Source: Dryobates pubescens
Taxonomy: Eukaryota > Chordata > Aves > Piciformes > Picidae
Length of the DNA: 64,000 nt
Direction: 5' to 3'
NCBI RefSeq assembly: GCF_014839835.1
Contig: NC_071644.1
Span: forward strand, 8,471,266-8,535,265
The notes under the pieces were generated by a model that did no database searches, was not told the origin of the DNA, and saw nothing but the letters and a program-made list of their open reading frames with translations. Of this stretch, positions 45,291 through 57,700 are shown in pieces; within the stretch, counting starts at the first letter, position 1; every line of letters begins with the position of its first letter. Both the position numbers and the translations under genes were made by a program.

Positions 45291-47055
45291 AGAACACCCT
45301 GATTTATGGGGCGGTGCAGGCTGTGCCTAAGATTCCTTCATGCTGCTCTTGGAAATCTAGCTGGTAACGACTGGGAAAGGCAGTAAAAGCCAGGGCAGGA
45401 CAGGCATGTGGAGGGTTTTAGTTTCTAAAAGCTGACTTTGGAATGAATGAGAAGCAGGTTATTTTTTCCCCCCTTGCAGGCTGGTTTTTACCCTTCTGGT
45501 TGGTTTTCCCCTGCAGCATGGTTTACCGAGCTGCTGTAACTTGGAGCCAAAGTTCAGCCTGTGTACATCTCAAGGCTGGTACTTCTCTCGACCTTGAGTG
45601 CAAGCTCAGTGTGTGCTCAGGAGGAAGAGCTGGGATTCCTTCGTGGCAGTCCTGTTCACTGGGAGCATCCAGGCAGAGTGTTCCAAGAATGTGCAGGCAG
45701 ACCTGCTGCCCTGAATGGGGCAGGAAACAAAGAATGCCAGCTCCTTCTGCCAGGAGCCTGAGCCTCCTCTTGTAGTCACTGTTCTGCCTCAAAACCCCCT
45801 AGGAGGATTTGCCTTTTTTCTTTTTCTTTCCAGTCATGTTATGTTGGGCTTCTGTCAAGTGTGAAGGCTGTTCTCATCCCACCATCTGAGGAGGAGCACA
45901 AGAACACACAGATCTGCAAGGAATGCGTGCCCTTGGCAGATCCTGGGTGTCCCTGTGTGAAAAGGAGCTACAGAAGGAAAGGTGGCTTCTAAGGGCAAAG
46001 CTGGGGATTTAATGGTGGGTTAAATGGTCTCTTAGTCCTGTCTGCAGGCAGTTCTGCATCTACCAAAAGATTTAGTTTCCTCTTTCTGTGAATCTTCTTG
46101 TGGCTAACATGCAGTCTGAGGCTGGGAGTGCCAGGAGTGACTCAGACCACCTCTACTTGGGGTGCAGAACCTAACCCCCACGGAATCAAGAGCCAGAGGA
46201 CTTGCAGAGTCCTAAGTAACAGCTGCAATAAATTATTGGCAGGTGGTCCAAAGTGACTTGAGGCTGTACATGAGCACCAGGAATGCAGATCTCTCTTCTA
46301 TCCCCAGAAAACTCCCAATTCCCTCGAAAAGCATTAACCTGATCATAAAGAAGAGACTTCTTGTTGGGGTCTGGTGGGTTTGGGTTTTTTTTCTTTAATC
46401 CTTACTTATTTGTTTTCCTTCTTTTGGGAAGAAGTGGGAACTCTACCAAGACTCTCTTCCTGAATCTCTAATGACTTTGCTTCCTCGTGGAGCAGCTGAG
46501 GAAAAGGTGCACACTCTGCCATCGGAAGCGCAGGGAACTTCAGGTTCCACTTGCATTTTCTGAAGGTTATGTTAGGCCAATCTGGGCTGGAAAGTCAGCA
46601 GTGGCAAAGACTTTAGTATTGCTCTTGTCCTGGCAGTTTAGCTCTGAAATAATCTGTGATGAAAATACCTCCATGTCATGTTTCCATTGTGAGCTCTCGG
46701 ACAGGTACCAGTGGCAAATGGTTTAGGCAGTGCTCTGGGCTTCCCCTGCAGGTATTAATAGGCCGCCTCAAATCCAGCTCAGTGTCCTAAAGCAATCAAA
46801 AGCAAACAGGACATGGCACTGACATCATCTTTAGTATGATTTGTCTGAAGTATTGTTACCATGGGAACAGGGTATACATCTATCTGTTACTCTTTGTACC
46901 TCCTTATAAACTGATCCATGAGAGACAATCACCTGCCTCTGGACACCAGGGGGTTTTACCTTGCCCTGGATACTTGGCCCTTGGAAAAAGTCACAGAGAC
47001 ATCTTGATTTTAAGCAGTCATCAAGTGACTGTCATCAGTATCCCAGGGGATGCAG
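45291..47055. other. Intergenic DNA upstream of MMEL1
   Basis: No gene, repeat or RNA recognised. Confidence 0.4.
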
Positions 47056-47195
47056 TGGGTTCCCCTGCAGTGGACAGTTTTAAGCCTCAGCTTCACAGAG
47101 TGCTGGGCCAGCTCATTTCAACTCCACTATCACCTAGAAAGGTTGGAACAGATGATCCTTGGGTTCCCTTCTAACCTGGTGTTCTGAAATCCCAG
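47056..47195 (+). mobile_element. Short-tail CR1 fragment
   Basis: AGTTTTAAGCCTCAGCTTCA, GCTGGGCCAGCTCATTTCAA and CTTCTAACCTGGTGTTCTG. Closely parallel to the copy at 53295. Confidence 0.78.
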
Positions 47196-49265
47196 CAGAA
47201 GTGCATTTCCAGCTCTGAAATCACTTCCATGTGAAGTACTTTGCATTTCAAACACTGGCTTGTGAAATATTTTGCATTTCCACTTCAGTGCAGAACACAA
47301 ACTACCACCTCCTGTGTGTGTGTGCACATGTGAGGAGCAGGGGATAGGGAGAGCTGCTTCAAGACTCTTTGGGAAGACTCCCTAAAAAGTCTTTTGTTCC
47401 TTTACCTTTTTGTCTTTCAGTAGAATAAAAACATTAAATAAATAGAGAGGTAGAATAAAAAGAGAGAAAAGTACAATAGAAATGGGGAAGTACAATAGAA
47501 AAATCCCTGTCACCCAGGTTTCAGTGTTCAGGTTGCAGAGACACTAAGCTCTGTTTCTTCTTTGTAGCTGAATTAATCTCAGCAGGAAAGCTCACCTGAA
47601 CCAAGCTTTCTCATGCCTGTCTCAAGCTGTCAGCTTTCCTATCACCATCACTGCTTTTGTTTAGCAACCAAACCAATTTGCACTATTCCAGGTCTGTCAG
47701 ATGTCAGTGAAAGTCTTCATTAACCTCAATCTCTTCAGGCTCCTCAGGTGCTTTCTGAAGAGGGAAAGGAGTATTTCAGAGACTGACAGAAATGAGCCTG
47801 GCATAGACATTTGCCTTAAATATAGAAGAAAATCTGAGGCTGTTGGGGTGACACTGAGCAACTCAACCAAGCAGCCTTAGCCCCCAGTAAATCAGCACAA
47901 TGAGTGGCTCCAGGACAATGGCTGGATGCTGCCCTTTGGTTCATGGTAGCAGGAATGCTGGCTCCAGAGGGTAACTCATTTGTGCTTGGAAGGAATGGGT
48001 TTGGTTTTCAGAGCCAGTGCAACCCTGTCAGCTAGCATCAAAAAAAATCCCCAAAGTTCAAATCAGTAGTGAAGGTTGGCTGCCAGATGTGTGTCGTGCA
48101 CATAACTCCTGGTAGATGCACGTCCAGAGCAGGTTGGAATTGGGCAAACCTGGAAGTTCAGAGGGGTGTTTCAAAGCTCTTCACTCAACCTCTCCTTACA
48201 GATAATGATCAGAAGGAAAAACTCCTAATGGCACTAAAACAAGAAGGGATGCAGTGATTCCAGCAATGCACTTGGCACATAGAAGCAGGTGAAAATGGGA
48301 AGCTGTCTTACCTCTGCCTTGTGCAGGATGATTCCCAGCTGCCTCCTGTAGTTTGTGGCATGCAGTTGGGATCTTTAAGTTTCCTGACAGTCAGAAACAA
48401 ACCTTCTTAGCAGCTTGTGATCTCTTGAACAGGCTCTCCCCAGTCATGGTCTTGCAAAGTACTGTGCCTACATCCCCCTCTCTCTTTCCCTCCTACGTTC
48501 ACTCTCACACTGTTGGTTTCCAGTGCCCAATGAATGAAATGCTCAGCTCAGAGACTCACCAGAGAGCATTAACCCTTTCCACCATATAGGAAACCAGCTG
48601 ATTTTTATACCTAGCCAGGAAACTAGATTGTGCAGCAGGCACCTTAAGTGGAGCTGACGATTTCCTAGCTGGTGAGCATTCAGCAAAGTCTGTCCCATTG
48701 CAGCAGTTCATCCTTGGGAATGTTCTCATTTCCCATGCCATGCTTTGTGTCTTTCCTTAGAGATGTTTCAGGTATCTCTGGCAGGAAGGCTTCTTCTGGA
48801 AGGCATACACTTCATTTGAGTCCAGTGACAAACACTGCAATTGCCCTTTTAATGGCACAAGGCTTTAAAATTCATGGGCACATGAGGTCAAAGGTTTGTT
48901 TGGGCACTATTTTGTTATAGGGGATGTTAGATTCCAGAGAAACTTGATTTCTGGTGGTTTAGGTCAGATTATGTTCAGCTCTGGAGCACATTCCCATTTC
49001 AGCTCTACTGTCCCCTGAATGGACTGTTTAGATCTCACAAATGACAGAAGATGCTTCCATTTTCCAAGGAAAAGATGTTCAGACCACAACTCTTTCCTTA
49101 TGCTTAGATTGAACCTCCTGGGTTCAGGTCTGTGCCTGTTGCCCAACTGTCCTGTCACTGGGCACCACTGAAAAGACTCTGGCCCCATTCTCTTGCCCCC
49201 CACCCTTCAGCTATTGATCAGATCTTGCAGGCTGTTCTTCTGCAGATCTCTCAGCCTTTCCTTGC
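47196..49265. other. Intergenic DNA between MMEL1 and TTC34
   Basis: Unique sequence without a supportable gene. Confidence 0.4.
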
Positions 49266-49440
49266 AAGATTCACCCACAGATTGCATTGGGTTGGAAGGG
49301 ACCCTCAAAGGTCATCTTGTCCAACTCCCCTTGCAGTGAGCAGGGACACCTCCAACTCCATCAGTCTGTCCAGGGCCACACCAAGTCTGACACCAGTCCC
49401 CTCAGCATCTTTGTAGCCCTGTAGCATCTTTGTATCCGGG
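49266..49440 (-). mobile_element. CR1 LINE 3' fragment
   Basis: GATTGCATTGGGTTGGAAGG, GTCATCTTGTCCAACTCCCC and GGGCCACACCAAGTCTGAC, about 170 bp. Confidence 0.87.
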
Positions 49441-49939
49441 TCATGGCTACCAAATCCACCACCAGTTAAAGTCACTTAGAAGTTTTCCCTGTTGAGAAAT
49501 GATTTGGCTCTGTCAAAATGACACAGCCTGTTCTGAGCTGTCAGGCTTGTGGCATTTCCCTCTGTGCCTCTACTTGATGTGTGATTATATTGCAGTTCCT
49601 CTGTCAGGTTTATTAGGAGGCTTAACTGGATTGCATTAGCTGGCATTTAAGCCATCCAAGCCAGTTGAGAATGCAATCAATTAAAACATCCAAACACATT
49701 AAGGACAGGGACACAGGGCAATTTATGGAGATAGCTAATTACCTGTTGTCTGCAGTGAGGAGATCTCATTGCTTGAGAATGGACAAATGATGCCTGAGAA
49801 GGAAAGGAACAGCACTGCAAAAATGCTGTTGGCAGGGCTGGAGAGAAAAGACAAGGGCAAGGTATGAATGTTGCTGTTGTTAAGAGGCTCCACTGAAAGA
49901 GCAAACCCTGTGCCAGAACACAGCCTGTGGAGTGTGGCC

Positions 49940-50460
49940 AAGAGGGCAAGAGAGGGGATTCTGCCCCTCTGCTCTGCTGAGATCTCACCTCCAGTAGTGC
50001 ATCCAGTTCTGGTGTCCCCACCAGAAGGACACAGAGCTGCTGGAGCCAGTCCAGAGGAGGCCACAAAGATGACTCAAGGGCTGGAGCAGCTCTGCTGTGA
50101 GGACAGCCTGAGGGAGCTGGGCATGTTCAGCCTGGAGAAGACCATGGGGGGACCTTAGAACTGCCTTCCAGTACCTGAAAGGATCCTACAGGAAGGCTGC
50201 AGAGAGACTTTGCAGGGAGCTGAGGGAGAGCAGGGTTAGACTGGATCTTAGGAAGAAGTTCTTCAGTACAAGGGTGGTGAGACTCTGGAACAGGTTTGCC
50301 CAGGGAGGTTGTGGCTGCCTCCTCCTTGGGGATGTTCAAGACCAGTTTGGATGAGGCTTTGAGCAGCAGAGTCTAGTTGAGAGACATTCCTACCTGTGTC
50401 AGGGAGGTTGGAGGAGATGATCTCTGAGGTCCCTCCTAACCTGAGCCGTTCTGTGCTGCC
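49940..50460 (+). mobile_element. CR1 LINE 3' fragment, longest in the window (~520 bp)
   Basis: Runs from AGAGGGCAAGAGAGGGGATT through GAGCCAGTCCAGAGGAGGCC and CAGCCTGGAGAAGACC to CCCTCCTAACCTGAGCCGTT. Still strongly 5'-truncated; no reverse transcriptase reading frame remains. Confidence 0.9.
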
Positions 50461-53290
50461 AGCAGCACTCAGAGGTGTTCCTCACTCTCAGATTTCCATG
50501 CGACTCTTAGAAGATATTGAGTCTATAATCAAGGTTTGCTAATGTGGCATCTGAGGTTTCTAAGCAATCAAGATGCTGCATGAGATGGACATTTTAAGGG
50601 GGAAAGTACTAATTGCTGTCTGTGTTTCATTTCATCCACTACTGATCTGCATCTAAAACTGTGGCTCCCTTGTGACTTCAGATCATGCTTGTGACACCCC
50701 TGCAGCATATTTGCTAGGTTGTGTTAGGCACACACAGCACTGACCTGGAGATGAAAGCTCAACTGAGGGGCATAACAAAGCACAAACCAGGAGTGGAGTC
50801 ATTAACATCCTCCTGTGTTTCCTGCTCCCTCCTACACTCCCCCTCTGGCTTTACAACTACATTTTCTCATTTATTCTGATACAGTTGAGGGATGAGACAA
50901 CTTAGCATCAGATACTGTTCTTAATTTCCTCTACAGCCTGTGGGGAAATCCTTGTGTCAGATTGTTCTCCACCTCTTGACTGTTTGGAATTGTGTAGGGA
51001 ACACAGAAACCCAAACCTGCGTGGGTTGGAGGGTAAGGCACCTAAAGACACAGCTCAGCTGGAGCTGGTGCTCAGTCTTGTACTGCAGAACAAGCACTTG
51101 GTGGTCCTCAGGAACACAGAGGAGTCTTGGCAGGGTCTCAGGGAGGTTTTGGCAGGTGCATCATGTGCCCAAAATAAGCTTTGGAAATAAAGTGGTTTGA
51201 AAATGAAATAGTTGCATGGATCTTAGATGTGTAGGAGTTAGATCTGTGTGGAGGTTTGGAACCCAGAGGGCACCAGGCTATGACAGCAGGGAAGGCCAAG
51301 ACTGGGCAGTGGCAGCTGACCAAGAGAAGCTGTTTTTTTCCCTTGCACATCTGTTGTATTTCCATTGTGAGAAGCTGCAAATAACATCACTAAGGCCAGG
51401 AGTGCTTTCCACTCTCAGCTGACACGTCCTTGGGGCTGGCTCATGATCTCTAATGGTGGCATTTGGGATGGCAGTGTGTTCCCCTCTGTCCTTGTACATC
51501 CTCAACCTCTGAGAGCTACAAAGAGCAGCACCACCCTGCCATTGTCTTCTACTCTCCAGGCACTTTTGTGACCTCCTAAACCACTGGTCCTGTGCTTGGA
51601 GTGTCAGGGTTGAGGCAGGTGCAGGTCTGCAGCATTCTTTGGCATCCTCCAGAACAAATGAATACGAAATACTCATTCCTGGAACCCACAGCAGGAGGAG
51701 GAGGAGGAGGAGGAAGAGCTTGCTGAATCCCACAGCTTTGGAGTGCTGTGGCTTCTAAGTAATGGAGTCCCTTTCCTTAAGGTGTCATTGAGTAAAGGCT
51801 GACTGAACCAATAGATTCCAGCATGGACCAGTTGAGCTGAAATATGACTTAAATAGCCAAGGCTCCACAGGCAGACGGCAATGCCAGTGATAATTTCATC
51901 TAGCACATTAAATTAACAGTGACAGCAGCTCCTCAGAGCCCTGGCAAATTGGAAATTGCTGGATGCAGACACAGTACAATGATAACAGAGTTAATCTTCC
52001 ACAGGGAAATGATAGTGAAAGAAATGGCTTTTAGATTATCTGTCATTAAAGCAAAACATCTGCCTCTGCAAGGCGAGGGGAATGTCCTCGCTTCTGCACA
52101 GGGAAACTCATTAAAGTTCCTGGGTTTGCATGGCTCTGAGCCACAGCCAAACTTCCACCACGGTCTCAATCTGGGAAGCACAATGAATTAGGCTGAAAAG
52201 TCAGGAAGATGACTTCCCAGGCAGTGTGTCCGCTTCAAACATCCATTTGCTCAGTTGCTGAGGTGCTTAAGAGGCTCTTAGTACCTGGCAGCAAATAATT
52301 AACTGGAATGGGAGAAATCGAGGGGAGCGATGCGGTTTTAAAGGAGAGAAAAATCATTTGAGCTTGGCAAAAGCCAAAGCTGAGCTCTCTGCACTCTGAG
52401 GAAAAGCTTCCAGTTGAATATTTAATTCCACCCCATTTGCCACCATTCCTAAGCTGTTCTTTGCCTGCTGGGCTGCAGAGAGGTCAGGAAACTTCACCTC
52501 TGTAACTGTATTTGCGTCGCGAATGTTCTCACGTCTTCGTCAAGCAAAGCCCAGAAGGTTGCAGGGCCCCCAACAACTGCTGCTCAAAACATTTCAGCAT
52601 GAGACCCAGAGAAATTCCTGTCTGATGGTTACTGCTCGAAGAGCAACAAGCAGTTATTTCTTCCAGCTTGCAAACAGACCCAGCAGTTGTTCAAGGATGT
52701 CAATTCATGCTTGGAAAGAAATTGTCCTGTGGCATCCTGGTGCCAATTAGGAGCAAAAAGAAAACCCCAACTCCTCAGTGTCACAGGGATTATAACCAGA
52801 GTAACCTCTCTGGAGTTTGAAAGGAATGAAGCCCAGGCTTACCTGTGCTCCCAGGGAAGGGGGAAAAATAAAGGAGCATGCAGAGAAGAGAGAAAGATGC
52901 AAGGGTAGAGATGGTTGGGGTTGATTGCTGGGCTGCTGAAAGAAGCTTCACTCTCCAATGTTGCCTTTCAGAATACAAGGTAACAACAGAGAGGATGTTT
53001 CCCTTTCCCTTTCATCCTAATCAAAGCAGGAGAGCAGTTCTCAGTATTGCTTTAATCTTTGTTTCCAGCAATGTTTTCCATTTCTCTCCCCGGTTGTTAT
53101 TATGACACTCAAAAAACATTGAGAGCATTGACTTGCAGCAGACAAAACAAACACCAGGCTCTTTGGGGCCCACCTCAACGTTTTCTTCTTGCACAGCATT
53201 AGGCATTCTGTTTCCAGATGGAGCTGTAGGCTCCCAGTGCACAGAAGCAACACCAAACCATGCAGAAGGTGAGAGATCTGTGATTCTATA
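50461..53290. other. Intergenic DNA between MMEL1 and TTC34, with (GGA)n tract
   Basis: No gene. A GGA trinucleotide run lies at about 51691-51713. An AT-rich, evenly composed stretch at about 51900-52330 could be a conserved element. Confidence 0.4.
51691..51715. repeat. (GGA)n microsatellite
   Basis: About eight GGA units. On the minus strand it reads as a poly-Leu run in a 151-codon open frame with no ATG, giving a false signal-peptide look. Confidence 0.9.
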
Positions 53291-53294
53291 TCAG

Positions 53295-53435
53295 CACTAT
53301 CTACCTTGGTCAGTTTTAAGCCTTGACAGGGTGCTGGGCCAGCTCATTTCAACTCCACTAACACCTGGAAAGGTTGGACTGGATGATCATTGGGGTCCCT
53401 TCCAACCTGGCATTCCATGATTCTATTATTCCCTG
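53295..53435 (+). mobile_element. Short-tail CR1 fragment
   Basis: GTCAGTTTTAAGCCTTGACA, GCTGGGCCAGCTCATTTCAA and GGGGTCCCTTCCAACCTGGC-ATTC. Same subtype as at 47056. Confidence 0.85.
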
Positions 53436-54239
53436 ATCTCTGTGCTGCCCCTGAGCCTAGCTGTCCTGACTGGTGATGGAGCTGCCTGTGGGTCAGCAGG
53501 CAAGCCCCTCTGGAGCATGCAAGATGTGCATTCTCATGGGCAATGACGAACGAGGACTCAACCATCGCTGCTTCCAGCCCTGACCTCCTGCTTGTACATT
53601 GATCACTTCTCGATTAGCTCATGCTCCAGAGCAGTCTTTTAAGCACCAATATCCAGGAGTGTGAAAAATGATATTTAGCAGGCTCTTGTAGACACCCCCC
53701 TGAGAGATTATCTCCACTGTCTGCTCTGGCTGACTGAGACATGGGGATCTGGAAGTGCAAGGTGAGCCTGGAGCAGAGCTGCCTGCGTGTCCCAGACAAC
53801 AGGCTATTAGTCACTAAATTAGATGTTTCAGCTCTGTTGAGTCTCATCCTTCACATTATCTATGTTCCCTGGGTTAGACAAACAATTTACTTGGCATTTG
53901 CACTGCTCCACTCCCCTGTATTGGTGCTGACCACTGCAAATCCACTAGATTATGACAAGGACAGCTCCTTCCACTCATCTGAGTGGTGTAACACAGACAG
54001 CCCTTCGCAAACACGTTACAAGTGTTGCTCTTGCCTGATCTTTTTCCTTGGCCCAGAAAAATAAAGCCACTTCATTGACCAGTATGTGTTGAAAGCTAAT
54101 CAAATAGATAGCAAGGAGGTCCAGGGTAATTAATCATAAGCTGCAAGCTGTTGGAATGTTTTCCTTCACTGTGATTTGAAACCCTGTGCTAGAATTTGTT
54201 CATTTTAGCCAGACAAAATGCTTGCCTCACAAAGAAGAA
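53436..54239. other. Intergenic DNA downstream of TTC34
   Basis: No gene seen. I did not find a clear minus-strand AATAAA for TTC34 here. Confidence 0.4.
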
Positions 54240-54475
54240 GAGGGGAGATTTAGGCTGGAGAAGAGGAAGAAATTCTTTCCAGTGAGGGTGGGAGACACTG
54301 GAACAGGTTGCCCAGAGAGGTTGTAGGTGCCCCCTCCCTGGAGGTGTTCGAAGCCAGGCTGGATGAGACCTTGAGCAACCTGAGCTGGTGAGAGGTGTCC
54401 CTGCCCAGGGCAGGGAGTTAGAACTAGAGGATCTTTAAGGTCTCTTCCAACCCAACCCATTCTATGAAAAGTGGA
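54240..54475 (+). mobile_element. CR1 LINE 3' fragment
   Basis: GAGGAAGAAATTCTTTCCAG to AAGGTCTCTTCCAACCCAAC-CCATTCTATGA. About 235 bp, 240 bp from the TTC34 stop codon and possibly within its 3' UTR. Confidence 0.93.
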
Positions 54476-54717
54476 GTTTACAAACATCTATCTCCTTTCT
54501 GAAGGACGCTGGAGACTGCAATTTGCCTTCTTCTCATAGCTTTCTTAGTCTTGTTTCACTCCCTAAACTTTCCATTTGTAATCTTGCTGTGCCATGTGCA
54601 GTGCTATGCCCTTTCCAGATTTATCATTCCCCCCTTATTCTTACAGCCTGACAACAAAACCAGAAAGCAATCAGAGTGTGAAAAAAAAACCCCACCCCAA
54701 ACCACCCAGGAGATGAA

Positions 54718-57700
54718 TTAGTGTATGCTACAGCTCGATGCCTCTCTCTTCAGCCTCGTTTTCAGCTTTTTCAGTTCGGTGTTGTTATCAATCTTCAGCC
54801 CATAGTCTGTGATCTTCCAGGCCTCTTCGTAGCGCTGAGTGTCGAAGTTGTGTTGTGCAACCTTATGAAATGTCTTGCTTAAAATGTCACTGCCAGGAGC
54901 ATTCATGATGCTGCACAAGGCTATGGACTCCTCCAGCTGCAGCGCCTCAATATACTGCTGGACTGCTGCTGCTTCCTCAGCCATGCACAGCAGCAGGCGA
55001 CCCTTGGCGCAGAGGTCCTCCACCTGCGTTTTGAGGCTGTTGGAGCTGTGCCTCTGGATCACTTTCTCCATATCTTTTAAAGCTTTGTCATATCTCTTCA
55101 GGTGCATGAGGCAAGCAGCTCTCTGCCTCAGGTACCTTGGGTTATCTTTGCTGGCCAAGACAGCCAGGGTGTAATAACCGAGAGCCTTCTCGTAGCGGCG
55201 GCTCTTAGTCAGTGCATTTCCTTCCTGGGCTGCTGCCTGTGGGGAGAAAGTGACTCAAGATTAGTGATTACAAGTGGAAAAAAATCAGGGAAGTATCTAG
55301 TCTGGGCTGGCCACATGGAGAGACAGACACAAGGAAATGCTGGATCCTTTTGCAAATGTTGAAGCTGCTTCTAGCTGGAGAAGATGCATATAAGGGGAAA
55401 TCTTACATCAGCCTTCAAATACCTTAAGGGGGCTTACAAGAAAGCTGGGGAGGGACTTTTAACAGGGGCTTGGAGGGACAGGATAAGAGGGGATGGCTTG
55501 AGGCTTGAGGACTGAGACTGGAGAGTAGGGAGAAATTCTTTGCAGTGAGGGTGGGGAGACACTGGAGTAGGTTGCCCAGGGAGGCTGTGGATGCTTGGTA
55601 GTGTTCAAGGCCTGGTTGGATGAGACCTTGAGGAACCTGGGCTGGTGGTAATAAACCAAGCTGCAGCAGGGTGAATCTTGCAGCAGGCTGAGCCAAGCAA
55701 GCTGAGCCTTCAAGTACAGGATGAGTGTTTTCCTCAGCCTCATGCCATGGGCTGCCACACATTGCTTTGGGATGCTCCTGGCTCCCCAGACGTCAGGTAG
55801 CCCAGCCAGAGTCTCAGGAGCTGGCTCAGGTCTTTGTGTGCCTCTTCTTTTTGTGTTGGCTTAGGCTGGAATTGGTTGCTGGTTAGCAGAACTAAGGCAA
55901 AGAGCTGCTGGATGAAATGGGTCAAGTCCTGAGCTGGGACCCATTTGTGGTGTGTAACACAGATGGATTAATTAGCAGCTTAATTGCACATTGGACTTGG
56001 TAGAGTTAATCGCAGAATGGCCTTGGTTGGGTCTGATTCTGACACTGATCATAGAAATTTTGCTACCACTGTGGTGGGAATCAGCTTTGGCTATCCTATG
56101 GGATAGCAGCCAGCAGAATGCAGAGCTCTGAGGGCTAGGAGCTGGTGATCAGTCATGCATTTAACCTCTGACATAGGAAACCGAAGGGTTGAAGCTGCAC
56201 TAGCAGCAAGCAAACTCCCTTCCTCTGACCTTTTGCAGCTCAATAAATCTTTCAGACTCCTCTTCCCATGGGGCTCTCCCAGTTGTTTACAAACTTCTTA
56301 GCATGGGACCCCTTAGACAATAAATAATGGAAGAGTTTTACTGCTTTGTTTTCCATGAAAAACAAAACAAGACAACAAACAACCCCCTCAGTACATCAAG
56401 GAGCTCTCCTTCCTCCACCCTTTCCTCTTCAGCTTAGGTAGAATTATTTTTAGCCTTTCAGGCCAGACTGCAGGATAATGATGACACATTTCTAGAACGC
56501 CTGTAATCTCCCCACACTCTCAAACAATGTGGCAGCAATACTTCTGTGCATGGTGTGCTGGGACTAAGGGCTGAGTGTCAACCACTAAACTCTTCCCTGC
56601 TCCAGGCTCCTTATTTGTGCTGTGGAGGGAACACAAACTCTCCCCTAGACTGGAGTTAGGAGCTGTGGCAAATTAAGGCCATTAGAGGGGGGGTTGGCAC
56701 TAATTCTGTCTAAGCTTTTTTACTGAGATCTTCCTTTCACACACAAACTAAAATAACCTTCCAGGCAAAAGGAAGTTCTGCTGGAAAATCCTTTGAGACA
56801 CTGGGCAGGTGAGTTAACCATTTCCTTCCCCACTCCAGCCAGATACAAACTGACCCTGCTGTCAAACATTCCACACTTAAAATCTGTGATTTTTTGGGAC
56901 TAATCAGTACCCAACCCCATCAGACTCAGTAAATCCTTGAAGATTAGAGACTATGGGAAGTGTCCCAGGTGCTTGTGTCCAAAGATTTACTCAGCTGAAC
57001 AATCACAGACTCCTAGAGGGGCTCAGGTTGGAAGGGACCTCAGAGCTCATCTCCTCCAACCTCCCAACCATGGCCAGAGACACCTCTCAGCTAGGCTCAG
57101 CTGCTCAAGGCCTCATCCAAACTGGCCTTGAACAGCCCCAGGGAGGGGAATCCCTGGGCAGCCTATTCCAGAGTCTCACCATCCTCATACTGAAGAACTT
57201 CCTCAGCTCCAGCCTAACCTTGCTCTCCCTCAGCTCCAAAGCATTCCCCCCTTGGCCTGTCTCTAGACACCCTCAGGAGAAGTCTCTCTGCAGCCTTCCT
57301 GCAGGATCCCTTCAGGCATTTAAATTATTCCACTGCTGCCTAAAAAAGGCAGAAACAAAGTGCCCTTCCCATGTGGAAGGTTTCACTGACCTGTGGCACC
57401 AGGGAGCTCCTCATACTTCAGGGCAGTTTAAGGTGTACAAAAAAACAGATTTTGTTTTTATTATATTTTTTCTTTCTTTTTTTTTTTCCCCCTCTTAATT
57501 TTCTTTCTTTCCCCCCTTTCTTTCTTTTTTTTCCCCCCTTTCTTTCTTTCTTTCCCCCCTTTCTTTCTTTCTTTCCCCCCTTTCTTTCTTCCCCCCTTTG
57601 TTCTTTCACCCCCTTTCTTTCTTTCTTTCCCCCCCTTTCTTTCTTTCTTTTCCCCCTTTCTTTCTTTCTTTCCCCCCTTTCTTTCTTTCCCCCCTTTGTT

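Noticed and set aside
51278-51733. 151-codon minus-strand open frame that looks secreted (poly-Leu N-terminus)
   Set aside because: The hydrophobic run comes from the (GGA)n microsatellite and the frame has no ATG in front of it.
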